A stretch of DNA of 64,000 bases from Acidimicrobiaceae bacterium (GTDB taxonomy: Bacteria; Actinomycetota; Acidimicrobiia; Acidimicrobiales; Aldehydirespiratoraceae). The position numbers and the translations under genes were made by a program. The notes under the pieces were generated by a model that saw only the letters and a list, made by a program, of their open reading frames with translations, was not told the origin of the DNA and did no database searches. Position 1 is the stretch's first letter. Every line of letters starts with the position of its first letter. Location: assembly GCA_026708645.1 (NCBI GenBank), contig JAPOUM010000040.1:124001-188000 (forward strand), in the 5' to 3' direction. Below, piece after piece: positions 20,510-28,286 of the stretch.

Positions 20510-22036
20510 CGTTGGGGTTCGGCTTGTTCGGGCTTGGCTTGTTCGGGTTGGGCTTGTTGGGGTTGGTGGTTTTGGTGGGGGTTCTGGTTCTGGCGGGTAG
20601 TCGTCTGCACAGGCCGGCCCGTGGCGGGGTTGCCCGATCGTGCGGTCGGGTGGGTGCAGGCTGTGGCTGCCGTCAGAATGCTTGTCGATCCGCCAGTTGT
20701 GGTGGTGGATTTTGTGGTGGCAGTTCCAGCAGACCATGATCAGGTTGTCGAGGTTGGTGGCGCCGCCTTTGGAGTAGGGGGTGATGTGGTGGGCTTGGCA
20801 CATGCCTGCGGGTGCCCCACAGTGGAAGCAGCCGCCGTATGTGGCGAGCAGTGTTTGCCATTGTGTTTCGGTGACGCTGCGGCGTGAGCGGCTGCGCCAG
20901 GTGGCGTCTCCTGCGCGGTCGTGGATCAGTCCGGTCCAGCGTGCGTTGCATGACAGTTCTTCGAGCACTGCTGCCGGCAGTTTGGTTCCGTCGGAGAGTT
21001 CGCCGATGAGTTCGCCGGTGTTGTCGTCGATATGGGCGAGCACTGTGATGTCGGCGATCCAGCCGCTGCCCGCCTCTGTGCCGGTTGCGGCGCCTTCGCT
21101 TTCGCCGGCGCTGTCGCTGGCGGCTGCCTCGCTGGCAGCGATGCTGCCACGGGCGGTGTTCTCGCTGTTGCCGGCGGTCGCGGCGTTGTTCGTTGAGGTT
21201 TGCCCAGCGCTGCTGCTTGGGCCTGCGACGCTGGCGTTCGCGCCTTCGGCTTTGGCTGTGCCGGCTCTTTGAGCCTCTGTGCCGTTGGCTCTTTGAGCTT
21301 CTGTGCCGATGGTTGGGGGCTTTGTGCTTTTGGTGGTGTGGTGTTGCAGGGCGTCTGCCAGGCATTGCGGGAATTCGCGTCGTTGCGCTTTGGGGAGTTT
21401 CTTGTCGGTGTTGAGGAGCTGTCGGGCGGTGTGCAGCAGCCGGTTGTGGATGCGTGTGCCGGTGATCTTGTCGAACTCGCCTCGCAGTGCGACCATGCCG
21501 TCGTCGGTGTCGAACATCTTCAGGTGCCGTCTGGCGCGTTGTTGCTGGTGTTCTGATGTGCCGTCGTCGGTTTGGTGGGTGTTGATCCAGCGTTGCGCGG
21601 TTTTCGCGAACTGCTCGGGCCGCATCCGCGATGCCTGCTTTAGCAGTGTCGTGTCGTCTGCTACTGCTTCGGCTCCGGTTTTGGTGATCGCCGCGGCGAG
21701 CCGTCGGGCGTTGTCTTGGGGCACAGCCCCGGTTTGCACCGCGTCTCGCAGCTTCGGGACTTTCTGCAAAGCGGCGACAGTGGCGACCTGGTTACGGGCT
21801 TCGCGTTGTGAGAGTCCAGCAGACGCTGCCAGGATCTCGACGCCGCCGTCGCCGTGGCGTTGCCGTGCGGCGATCAGTTCCGCGGCGGCGGTCTGGAACG
21901 CGGTCCCGGCTGCGATGAACGCCCGCGACTCGGCCAGCGCCTCGCGCAGTTCAGCTAGTCCGACAGCGCCGGAGCGCACTGTGGTGAGCATCCGGTTGGC
22001 GGCTGCTGTGGCTTGCCGGGCATCGGTCAACATCAT
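20444..22036 (-). CDS. DUF222 / HNH endonuclease domain protein (REP13E12-like)
   Basis: About 530 aa from the ATG at 22036; the frame is open to 22075. N-terminal DUF222-like helical region (about 1-230: AELIAARQRHGDGG, ASAGLSQREARNQV), then a low-complexity Ala/Ser/Thr/Glu linker of about 80 residues, then an HNH nuclease module. The module has two zinc-type CxxC pairs (CFHCG, CWNCHH), the HNH core CQAHHITPYSKGG and NLDNLIMVC. The tail is Pro/Thr-rich. Such genes are repetitive and often mobile in actinobacterial genomes. Whether it acts on DNA here is unknown. AT-rich DNA just upstream (22036-22140) contrasts with the genome average. Confidence 0.83.
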   Translation of the reverse strand: MMLTDARQATAAANRMLTTVRSGAVGLAELREALAESRAFIAAGTAFQTAAAELIAARQRHGDGGVEILAASAGLSQREARNQVATVAALQKVPKLRDAVQTGAVPQDNARRLAAAITKTGAEAVADDTTLLKQASRMRPEQFAKTAQRWINTHQTDDGTSEHQQQRARRHLKMFDTDDGMVALRGEFDKITGTRIHNRLLHTARQLLNTDKKLPKAQRREFPQCLADALQHHTTKSTKPPTIGTEAQRANGTEAQRAGTAKAEGANASVAGPSSSAGQTSTNNAATAGNSENTARGSIAASEAAASDSAGESEGAATGTEAGSGWIADITVLAHIDDNTGELIGELSDGTKLPAAVLEELSCNARWTGLIHDRAGDATWRSRSRRSVTETQWQTLLATYGGCFHCGAPAGMCQAHHITPYSKGGATNLDNLIMVCWNCHHKIHHHNWRIDKHSDGSHSLHPPDRTIGQPRHGPACADDYPPEPEPPPKPPTPTSPTRTSQARTSRTPTRNGGAQDNTQAQLWTSHGRRG

Positions 22037-22198
22037 GAACAGCAGTATAGAGCATGGGTGTGACAAAAGCAACATTTTTCGGTAAAGGCCATGAGTTAAA
22101 GGCTAAAACGAGCTTATTACATGTAACGAGGATCTTGTCGGACAGCGAGGGCGCCTGTGCGCCAGGCGGAGCAGGCTGCTCGTGCGCCGAGGCAAGAA

Positions 22199-22385
22199 GA
22201 GGCAAGACGATGGTGGATGTGGAACCCTCCCGGATAGCAACGTCGCCTCTGTGCTAGACGGTGTAGGCTACTTCAATGGCGCTTTCTCAGACGATATCCA
22301 AGACGACTACTTTGCGGATCCCGGTCGAGTTGAGGGACGAGATATCCCACTTGGCTGATCGCCGAGGCAAGACGATGGTGGATGT
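22199..22385 (+). repeat. 22-bp duplication of the MazE-like gene core upstream of the gene
   Basis: The 22-mer beginning gaggcaagacgatggtgg occurs at 22199-22220 and again at 22364-22385 inside the antitoxin gene, where it encodes RGKTMVDV. The upstream copy is not part of an intact gene; it looks like a leftover of a duplicated antitoxin. Confidence 0.85.
22264..22269 (+). promoter_or_regulatory. -10 box TAGGCT of the mazEF-like pair (leaderless)
   Basis: TAGGCT six bases before the ATG at 22276. With transcription starting about 7 nt after the box, the mRNA would begin at the start codon. No ribosome site precedes that ATG. No clear -35. Confidence 0.45.
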
Positions 22386-22539
22386 CGTGACCGACGCAGT
22401 TCAGCGACTCGGTAGAGACGAGTGGTGGCTTTCGGTTCGTTGTGCGCTCGACGACCTCGCCGCAGCCGACACGGCTGACTACCGGACTGAGAGCCGCTGT
22501 CTGGATGCGGCGGCCGGGGACGGCCTCGATGTCGGATGA
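22276..22539 (+). CDS. MazE/RHH-type antitoxin
   Basis: 87 aa. N-terminal segment KTTTLRIPVELRDEISHLAD then RRGKTMVDVVTDAVQRL fits a ribbon-helix-helix DNA-binding fold; the C-terminal part is acidic and probably binds the toxin. It overlaps the toxin gene by 11 nt (ATGTCGGATGA), a typical antitoxin-first order. No SD sequence; see the -10 box immediately upstream. Confidence 0.78.
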   Translation: MALSQTISKTTTLRIPVELRDEISHLADRRGKTMVDVVTDAVQRLGRDEWWLSVRCALDDLAAADTADYRTESRCLDAAAGDGLDVG

Positions 22540-22885
22540 GGCGCGCTTGCACCGTGGCGATGTGTGGCTCGTCGATTTCGGTTCAGACCCACGGGACCCT
22601 GAGCAGGCATTCCGCCGGCCGGCGGTCGTCGTGTCCGAGGATCGGCTTCATCATCCGAACCTGCAGATGGTGATCGTGGTTCCTGGGACGTCAAGGATCC
22701 TAGGAATTCCTTTGCATGTGGTGGTCTCACCGGACCGCGGCAATGGCCTGGCCGCGGAAACGGCTTTTCAGGCAGAGCAGGTGCGGGCTGTGTCCACCGA
22801 CCGGTTGGTAGACAGGGTGGGCCGGGTTGATGCGCCAACTCTGCTCGCCATCGATGAGGTGTTGCGCAAAACTCTCAGTCTCTGA
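22529..22885 (+). CDS. MazF/PemK-family toxin endoribonuclease
   Basis: 118 aa. Family landmarks: the first-strand motif RGDVWLVDFG, the RRPAVVVSEDRL segment, VIVVPGTS (the conserved Thr/Ser of the active site), and AVSTDRLVDRVGRV. The fold cleaves mRNA when not bound by its antitoxin (family knowledge). The ATG inside the antitoxin's 3' end was chosen over an upstream in-frame start because the MazF fold begins right there. The pair probably helps maintain the surrounding island. Confidence 0.88.
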   Translation: MSDEARLHRGDVWLVDFGSDPRDPEQAFRRPAVVVSEDRLHHPNLQMVIVVPGTSRILGIPLHVVVSPDRGNGLAAETAFQAEQVRAVSTDRLVDRVGRVDAPTLLAIDEVLRKTLSL

Positions 22886-22929
22886 GTTCTCTGAGTCCGG
22901 CAGAGGACCCGTCATCGGTCCAGGCAGCG

Positions 22930-23904
22930 AGGCTGAGTTTCGGGGAGCGTGCGCGTGTTGAGGCGTTGCGCGCTGCGGGTGTTGCTGTGGCGACGGGGGC
23001 GCGGCGTCTGGGTCGGGATCCTTCGGCGTTCCATCGGGAACTGGCGCGCAACCGTGGCGGCGACGGCGGCTATGACGCCGCCGTCGTGCAGCGTCTGGCT
23101 GATCGCCGGGCGTTGCGCCCAAAGACAGCGAAACTCGTCGCGGATCCTGTGCTGGCTGCGATGGTGCGCGAGCATCTGGCGATGCGCTGGTCGCCTCATG
23201 CGATCAGCGCGGACCTGCGCTGCGAGGGCCGCACGGTCCGCGAAGACGATCTATGCGGCTTGCTATGACCGAGAAGGCTCACCGGGGCTGCCCTGGACGC
23301 CTGGTGGTCGCTGCTGCAACGCTGCCGCAGACGCAGACCCCGCAGCCGCGCCGCCCGCGAACCCTGCGCTTTGGGCGATTGCAAACCGGTCAGCCGCCGT
23401 CGCGCAGTCGTGCAGCGGCGCTTGGAGCCAGGCCATTGGGAGAGCGACCTGGTCATCGGCGCCGGCAACCGCAGCGCCGCGGTCACGCTCGTCGAGAGAC
23501 TCAGCCGCCAAAGCCTGATCGCCGCGCTGGCCCACGGCTACACAGCCGAGAGCGCAGCGGCAGCGGTCATCGCGGCGCTGTCGCGCCAACCGGCGTATCT
23601 GGTCAAGACCCTCACCAGGGACCAAGGCTCAGAAACAGCTCGCTGGGCAGACATCGAAACAGCGCTCGACGTCGACGTCTGCTTCTGCGAACCCCGCAGC
23701 CCCTGGCAGCGCGCCAGCAACGAACAAACCAACAGCCTGCTACGCCGTTGGTTGCCCAAAAGCACCGTATCCGGCAATCTCGACCTATACCAAACCCCGA
23801 GACCACTAACGACAATCCCGCCCGGACGCTCGCCTATGCACGCTGCTCGACCGACGAACAAACCCTCAACACGCGCCAACAACCTCACGATAACCGACAA
23901 TTAG
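22930..23904 (+). pseudogene. IS30-family transposase, broken by frameshifts
   Basis: N-terminal HTH in one frame: LSFGERARVEALRAAGV, ARRLGRDPSAFHRELARNR and RWSPHAISADL, ending at a stop at 23266. The next expected block, KTIYAACYDREGSPGLPW, is in the +1 frame (about 23240-23293). Then the original frame returns with LLQRCRRRRPRSR and the DDE core: HWESDLVIGA (D), TRDQGSE (D), NEQTNSLLRRWLPK (E). The C-terminus shifts frame again near 23800 (NDNPARTLAYA). At least three frame changes make it non-functional unless reads contain errors. It starts about 45 bp after mazF. No terminal inverted repeats were identified. Confidence 0.85.
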
Positions 23905-23918
23905 ACGCACCGCTATGA
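23829..23918 (+). pseudogene. Stub resembling the N-terminus of a serine recombinase
   Basis: The frame that takes over at the IS30 3' end reads LAYARCSTDEQTLNTRQQ and stops after QLDAPL. YARxSTDEQ-(x)L-(x2)Q is the signature of resolvase/invertase N-termini, with the catalytic Ser in CSTDEQ. Only about 30 codons remain. It may be part of a recombinase gene interrupted by the IS, or a chance extension of the IS30 C-terminus. Its stop overlaps the next ATG (ATGA). Confidence 0.45.
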
Positions 23919-24361
23919 CAACCGCTGACCGCAACGCCGCCTACGCCGCGCGGCATCGACAGCGACGCCGTGACCGTGTTGTGAGCCGTCGCCTACCCAG
24001 CACAAAAATCTTGTGGCCGCGGCTGCTGCCGCTTGACGGCATGAGCTGCGGCGAGCTGCTCGCCGAAACCGAGCGGATCTACGACGACGAGGCCGCATGG
24101 CCGCCCGACGCCAGCTACGACGCCGCCGCTCGGCTGCGTCTCATCGACGGTCTCACCATCGCCCGATGCGGCACCCGTGGATGGATCAGATCAATGCCCT
24201 GCGATGATCTGATCGGAATTGCTGACCGGCTCGGGGCTGTCCAGTTCCCTGAAAAAGGCAGCCGAGCTGTCGAGATAGAGGTCAGCGCCATGTATCTCGC
24301 AGTCATATTTGAGCTCACCGGCCGCTGCGCTGACCAACCGGGAGCACAGCGACGCATTTGA
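23915..24361 (+). CDS. Hypothetical protein, basic N-terminus
   Basis: 148 aa, not recognised. The N-terminus is Arg-rich (RNAAYAARHRQRRRDRVV), the middle acidic and helical (GELLAETERIYDDEAAW), with two Cys. ATG overlaps the preceding stub stop. The next gene starts 44 bp later behind a C9 tract. It could be a cargo gene of the mobile debris around it. Confidence 0.45.
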   Translation: MTTADRNAAYAARHRQRRRDRVVSRRLPSTKILWPRLLPLDGMSCGELLAETERIYDDEAAWPPDASYDAAARLRLIDGLTIARCGTRGWIRSMPCDDLIGIADRLGAVQFPEKGSRAVEIEVSAMYLAVIFELTGRCADQPGAQRRI

Positions 24362-24362
24362 G

Positions 24363-24371
24363 CCCCCCCCC
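24363..24371 (+). repeat. C9 homopolymer upstream of the Ala/Asp-rich gene
   Basis: Nine consecutive C, 33 bp before the ATG at 24405 and just after the stop of the preceding hypothetical gene. In this position length changes could alter promoter spacing, but no promoter boxes are obvious. Confidence 0.85.
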
Positions 24372-24404
24372 TCGACTAGACCGACCGACCACTGCCACGC
24401 TGCT

Positions 24405-25529
24405 ATGAGCCGCTCACGCCGGGACTGGGCGAACGCTTCGGAACATGCATACGCCGCCGCTGCCGTCCTCGCCGCAGCCCGCGACGCCCTCGGCGCTGCC
24501 GTCTCCCTCGACACCCTCGATGATTACGCCGTCCGCGACGCCGCCAACGCCGCTTGCGACGCCCTCGACACCGTCGCCGCCGCCGCCGTCTACGACTACG
24601 CCGCCAGCGCCCGCGACGCCGCTTACGCCGCCAAGCTCGCCGTCCGCGCCGCCGTCGCCTCCCTCGACGCCCGCGCTCTCGCCGCTCTCGCCTCCCTCGA
24701 CGTCCGCACTCTCGCCGCCGTCGCCTCCCTCGACGCCTTCGAAGCCGCCTACGACTACGCCGCCGCTGCCGCCGACGCTGCCGCCGCCGCTGGCGTCGCC
24801 CTCAACCCCCGCGACGTCGCCCGCGCCGCCGCCGCCTACGTCTACACCTTCGACGCCGCTTACGCCGCCCGCAACGCCGCCGCCGGATGGCGGCGCACCA
24901 AGACTGCACTTGACGCCGCCGCTGCCCGCGCCGCCGCCGGAGCTGCATTTGATGACGACGCCTACGACTACGGCTACGACGACACCGCTGACACAGCACA
25001 CCGGCTCGCCGTCCGCGCAGCCGCCCGCTACGCCACTCTAAACGCCGCCCGCGAAGCTCGCGACGCCGCCGCCGCCATTGCAAACGACGCTGCCCTCGCA
25101 GCCGGCGCCGCTGTCGCTGTCTACGACTACATCGACGCCCGCGCCGCCGCCATAGACGCCTACATCGCCGCCCGCGAAGCCCGTGACGCCCGCGACGCCT
25201 ACATTGCCGCCCGCGACGTTGCCATCGCCGCCAGCATCGCCGCCCGCGAAGCTCGCGACGCCGCCGCCGCTCTTGCAAACGACGCTGCCCTCGCATCCGA
25301 CGCTGCCCTCGCATCCGCCGCCGCCAACGCCGCCTGGGCTGCACTAGATGCCATTGCAAACGACGCTGCCCTCGAAGCCGACGCCAGCGGCGGCACCGCA
25401 GCCTGGGCTGCACTAGATGATGACTACGACCTCGACGACGACGATGACGAAGACTTCGACGATGACGAAGACTTCGACGACGACGATGATGACGCCTACG
25501 ACGGTCACGGCTACGACGACCCCTTTTAG
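24405..25529 (+). CDS. Alanine-rich repeat protein with a poly-aspartate tail
   Basis: 374 aa; not recognised. It starts MSRSRRDWANASEHAYAAA, then consists almost wholly of Ala-rich helical repeats with regularly spaced Asp, Arg and Tyr (REARDAAAAIANDAALA, REARDAYIAARDVAIAA, ALASLDARALAALASLDV). The last 40 or so residues are dominated by Asp (runs of five and six) and end GHGYDDPF. Close to half of the residues are Ala. Codons are GAC/GCC-dominated, which suits the high-GC3 habit of the genome; the other two frames would be Pro- or Arg-rich. No signal peptide. The long Ala-rich helices recall some putative immunity proteins; the acidic tail could bind basic proteins or mimic DNA (inference). 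The frame is also open 32 codons further upstream. Confidence 0.6.
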   Translation: MSRSRRDWANASEHAYAAAAVLAAARDALGAAVSLDTLDDYAVRDAANAACDALDTVAAAAVYDYAASARDAAYAAKLAVRAAVASLDARALAALASLDVRTLAAVASLDAFEAAYDYAAAAADAAAAAGVALNPRDVARAAAAYVYTFDAAYAARNAAAGWRRTKTALDAAAARAAAGAAFDDDAYDYGYDDTADTAHRLAVRAAARYATLNAAREARDAAAAIANDAALAAGAAVAVYDYIDARAAAIDAYIAAREARDARDAYIAARDVAIAASIAAREARDAAAALANDAALASDAALASAAANAAWAALDAIANDAALEADASGGTAAWAALDDDYDLDDDDDEDFDDDEDFDDDDDDAYDGHGYDDPF

Positions 25530-25806
25530 ACGCAGCCGAAGCCGCACCGTGAGCGACCGCATCCGTGCCGCGCCAGGGCACGACACCACACGACATCGAC
25601 AGCGCCACCACAGCGCCCCTAGAACGCTCGTAACGGCCTACCTAGCGGTCGAGACCGTCTACGATGCCGCTACGAGCCGCTGACAACCCCCTGGGACCCT
25701 GTACAGGATCAGCCGCCGCCGCCAGACACCTTTCCGAGCGGCCGCTAGTCGCACGCGGCACGATTGTGCTACAGCGTGCGGTCTATTTTGACGATGTGCC
25801 CACCTC
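25530..25806. other. Intergenic region, no gene recognised
   Basis: Between the converging Ala/Asp-rich gene and rloB. The phrase gctacgagccgctgac at about 25669 echoes gctatgagccgctcac at 24402 and ctatgacaaccgctgac at 23913, so three similar short segments punctuate this part of the island. Nothing else seen. Confidence 0.5.
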
Positions 25807-26448
25807 CTACACGCTGCTGCCAACCTCTATGTCCACTACAGCCAGGAGAAGTCGGTGCATACCAGAAGCGGGATTGTTGTCGGGCAGCTTCCGGTCGGCG
25901 CTCTCATGCAACTTCTCCAACCGCTCCGCCCTCCGCACTGCGTCGGCTAGCCGCGGCATGTAGACGGCGGCGTCGACCGTCTTGCCTTGAGAGGTGTCCC
26001 ATTGACGGAGAAGCGTGCGGCATGAGTCGTTTTTGAGCCAGCTCTCGTGGTCGATGAAATGCAGCAGCAGCCACAGTTCGAAGCAGGGATTGGAGACCGC
26101 GACCTTGATGTCGTTGTCGTAAGCCATCTGGGTCGCCTCAAGCAGACGTGGATGCTGCGTCGGGGCCTCCACGTCGAACACGCACCAATACTGCGACGAC
26201 CCAGAACCCTGACGCCGCTCTTGTCGCTTCAGGTCCCGTGCTTCCTCCACAAGCCGCCGCGGTTCGTAACCCATTCCTCGAATGTCCAGTGTTGACGTCG
26301 CGCGAACACTCGGAAGGCGAGCGAATGCCTTCAGGTAGTGGGGCTCGGTCAGTTCGCCCTCGCAGAGGATCACGAAGCGGGATAGCTGATCGATCTGCGC
26401 TGCACGCCGGCGCGGCGGTCTTTCGTTTGATCGGCGGCGGCGTGCCAT
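25807..26448 (-). CDS. RloB-like protein (TOPRIM-type nuclease-fold partner)
   Basis: 213 aa from the ATG at 26448. A basic start (MARRRRSNERPPRRR) is followed by the RloB/AbiLii-type core: FVILCEGELTEPHYLKAF (acidic TOPRIM-like strand), YWCVFDVEAP (second acidic site), KVAVSNPCFELWLLLHF and HESWLKND. The ATG lies two bases after the stop of the upstream ATPase gene (TGACCATG), so the two are coupled. In abortive-infection systems such as AbiL, an ABC-type ATPase senses phage and the RloB-type partner is the effector (family knowledge). Confidence 0.85.
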   Translation of the reverse strand: MARRRRSNERPPRRRAAQIDQLSRFVILCEGELTEPHYLKAFARLPSVRATSTLDIRGMGYEPRRLVEEARDLKRQERRQGSGSSQYWCVFDVEAPTQHPRLLEATQMAYDNDIKVAVSNPCFELWLLLHFIDHESWLKNDSCRTLLRQWDTSQGKTVDAAVYMPRLADAVRRAERLEKLHESADRKLPDNNPASGMHRLLLAVVDIEVGSSV

Positions 26449-26450
26449 GG

Positions 26451-27734
26451 TCAGCCGATGTGGACGCCTGCCAGAGCTTCGCGCAGCAGGAACTCGTCCA
26501 CGACTGGGACCCCGCCGAAACGCCCCTCGAGGTAGCCGCGCTCCAGGTTGGTGGAACGGCGGATGCTCGTGCCGCGGAAATCCGACAGCGGTGTCAGTTT
26601 TGTGCTGGCATCGGGCCTCATGGATGTGAGCCATATCTCGTCGCGGTTCAAGTGTTGCAGCAGGCTCGTGTCGTGGGTGGTGAAGATGATCTGGGCGCCG
26701 AGCGGGTTGGTCGAGGGATCCTGAAAAAGCTTGACGAGTTCGCCTGAGATCAGCGGGTGCAGGCTGGTGTCGAGTTCGTCGACCACGATGAGGCCTCCCT
26801 CTTCGAGAACCGAGAGCAATTCCGGCATCAGGCTGAGCCAGGCGAGAGTTCCGTCGGACTCGTCGCCGAGCTCCAGAGGATGCGAGCCGCCGGCTACATC
26901 GTGCAAGAGCCTCAACCGGCGACCGCCCCGGCCGGTTTCACGGGGCTGATCGACGATTTCCACGCCTTGGACGCCAAGATCCGCGAACTTGAGCATCGCG
27001 AGAGCCAGGTCGCGTTGGTGCTGGGTCGCGTGATCCGCTGCGTCTCGCTGCGGTGACGGTGATTCGTCGAACACGCTCATCAGGCGGTTGCTCCAGTCGT
27101 GCATCCAACGGGATCCCAGCCGGTACAGCTTGGTTTCGGCCCCCATGAACGCCCGGGGCCAAAATCCGACGAAGCGGATATCGCGCAGCCGGCGCGCCAC
27201 GAGGTTGATCTCATCTGTCAGGCGGCTCGCAACCGACAAGACCAGCGTGGTCGGTGTGAGCAGCTCGCGGCCTCCGCCTATGAAGCGGGTGCCGCGCCTG
27301 AAGGTCACGTCTTCTCCTTCACGCTCGAACAGCGCTCGACGCCGCTGCTGCGGATAGCTGTAAAGCGCCTCGAACACGACCCCGGACTGCTCCGCCTGCA
27401 ACTCGTAGCGGTAGCGCACCCCGTCGGCGACCAACTCTGCATCGAGACTCGTCGGCTGCGATGGCGCCGATGCGAACCTGAACGGGTCTACCGGAATCTC
27501 GTCCTCCCAGGAGCGCAGGGACACGCCCACTGCGTATGACAGCCATGACAGCGCGTCGATGAGGTTGGTCTTGCCCGAGCCGTTGGCGCCGTAGATCCCC
27601 GCGACCGTCAATACAGGCGGATCGGTACCTGCGACTCGGCGGGCCGCGGCACGGTCCTTGTCGATCGCGAGCATCGACAATTCGACCGGCTCGCGAATGG
27701 AGCGGTGATTACCGACCTCGAAGCGGAGCAGCAT
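26451..27734 (-). CDS. RloA-like AAA/ABC-type ATPase
   Basis: 427 aa, SMC/ABC-like ATPase of the AAA15/AAA21 group. Seen: MLLRFEVGNHRSIREPVELSM at the N-terminus, Walker A GIYGANGSGKTNL, signature-like region LELGDESDGTLAWLSL, Walker B GGLIVVDELDTSLHP and the switch His in IIFTTHDTSLLQH. The ATG at 27734 has AGGA seven bases upstream; a GTG two codons earlier abuts that site and was rejected. It forms an operon with rloB. Together they resemble the AbiL/RloAB class of anti-phage modules. Confidence 0.88.
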   Translation of the reverse strand: MLLRFEVGNHRSIREPVELSMLAIDKDRAAARRVAGTDPPVLTVAGIYGANGSGKTNLIDALSWLSYAVGVSLRSWEDEIPVDPFRFASAPSQPTSLDAELVADGVRYRYELQAEQSGVVFEALYSYPQQRRRALFEREGEDVTFRRGTRFIGGGRELLTPTTLVLSVASRLTDEINLVARRLRDIRFVGFWPRAFMGAETKLYRLGSRWMHDWSNRLMSVFDESPSPQRDAADHATQHQRDLALAMLKFADLGVQGVEIVDQPRETGRGGRRLRLLHDVAGGSHPLELGDESDGTLAWLSLMPELLSVLEEGGLIVVDELDTSLHPLISGELVKLFQDPSTNPLGAQIIFTTHDTSLLQHLNRDEIWLTSMRPDASTKLTPLSDFRGTSIRRSTNLERGYLEGRFGGVPVVDEFLLREALAGVHIG

Positions 27735-27927
27735 TTTCACTTCCTCGCTAGGATGGGGGATTGTTGCGCGTATATGACATGCAAAATGCTATATGCGTCA
27801 TGTTTGTGCGTAGATCCAAGCATAACTGCATTCAGGACGCATTGTGGCAGTGCCGGGCGGCGCCGGGCAGAAGCTGTGAACGTTGGCAGCGTTGCGTCGT
27901 CGTTGTGCGTGCCCGTCGCCATGAGCC
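27735..27927. other. AT-rich spacer upstream of the RloAB operon
   Basis: Contains an AT-rich patch (27765-27830) unlike the rest of the window, with TTGGAT and CATATA elements on the minus strand that could serve as a promoter for rloA. The element atgacatgc / gcgtcatg forms an imperfect inverted repeat. No gene seen. Confidence 0.4.
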
Positions 27928-28170
27928 ATGTCGGCGGGCGGCGGCGGGCGCGAATTCACCGGGTACTACGCCCGGTTCGACCTTGATCCCGTGCGCTGCA
28001 TCAAGCAGCTCGGCGATATAGCGGAACATGTCAGCAGCAAGCTCGGAGACGATGTGGAACTGGTCTTGGAAGTCCGCGCCAGCAGCGGTGAGGGCTTCGA
28101 CGACTCCACCCGCAGAACCGTCGCAGAGAACGCCCGCAGCCTCGCCACCGAATCCTCAGAGTGCGAATAA
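27928..28170 (+). pseudogene. C-terminal remnant of a DUF499-type defence ATPase
   Basis: 80 codons reading GREFTGYYARFDLDPVR, ...DIAEHVSSKLGDDVELVLEV, RASSGEGFDDSTRRTVAEN, ARSL. This is the conserved end of large DUF499 (COG1483-like) ATPases: a (F)xGxxxLDP strand, an amphipathic helix, then LEIxAxxPxGFxxxxxRTVxENxxxL. A TGA sits two codons upstream of the ATG, so nothing of the ATPase core remains in frame. Such ATPases accompany DNA methyltransferases in BREX-like and related systems, and a methyltransferase gene follows here, so this is probably a deleted component of that locus. Confidence 0.62.
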
Positions 28171-28286
28171 AAATCCTCGTCCCCGCCCGGCCTCAGGCGC
28201 AAAAGTGAGCTAAGCCTGAGTCGGCTGGCCCTGATGTCACAGGCAGGCACTATTGTAAAACATCTGTTTGCAATAAGGAGCTGCTG

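Noticed and set aside
22930-23904. Active IS30 element
   Set aside because: At least three frame changes and an internal stop, and no terminal inverted repeats identified.
24445-25041. Pro/Thr/Ser-rich frame overlapping the Ala/Asp-rich gene
   Set aside because: It is the +1 frame of a GCC/GAC-rich repeat. The Ala/Asp frame has better codon usage, a proper start and a longer span.
27928-28170. Stand-alone 80-aa gene
   Set aside because: It aligns only with the extreme C-terminus of a much larger ATPase family and has a stop directly upstream.
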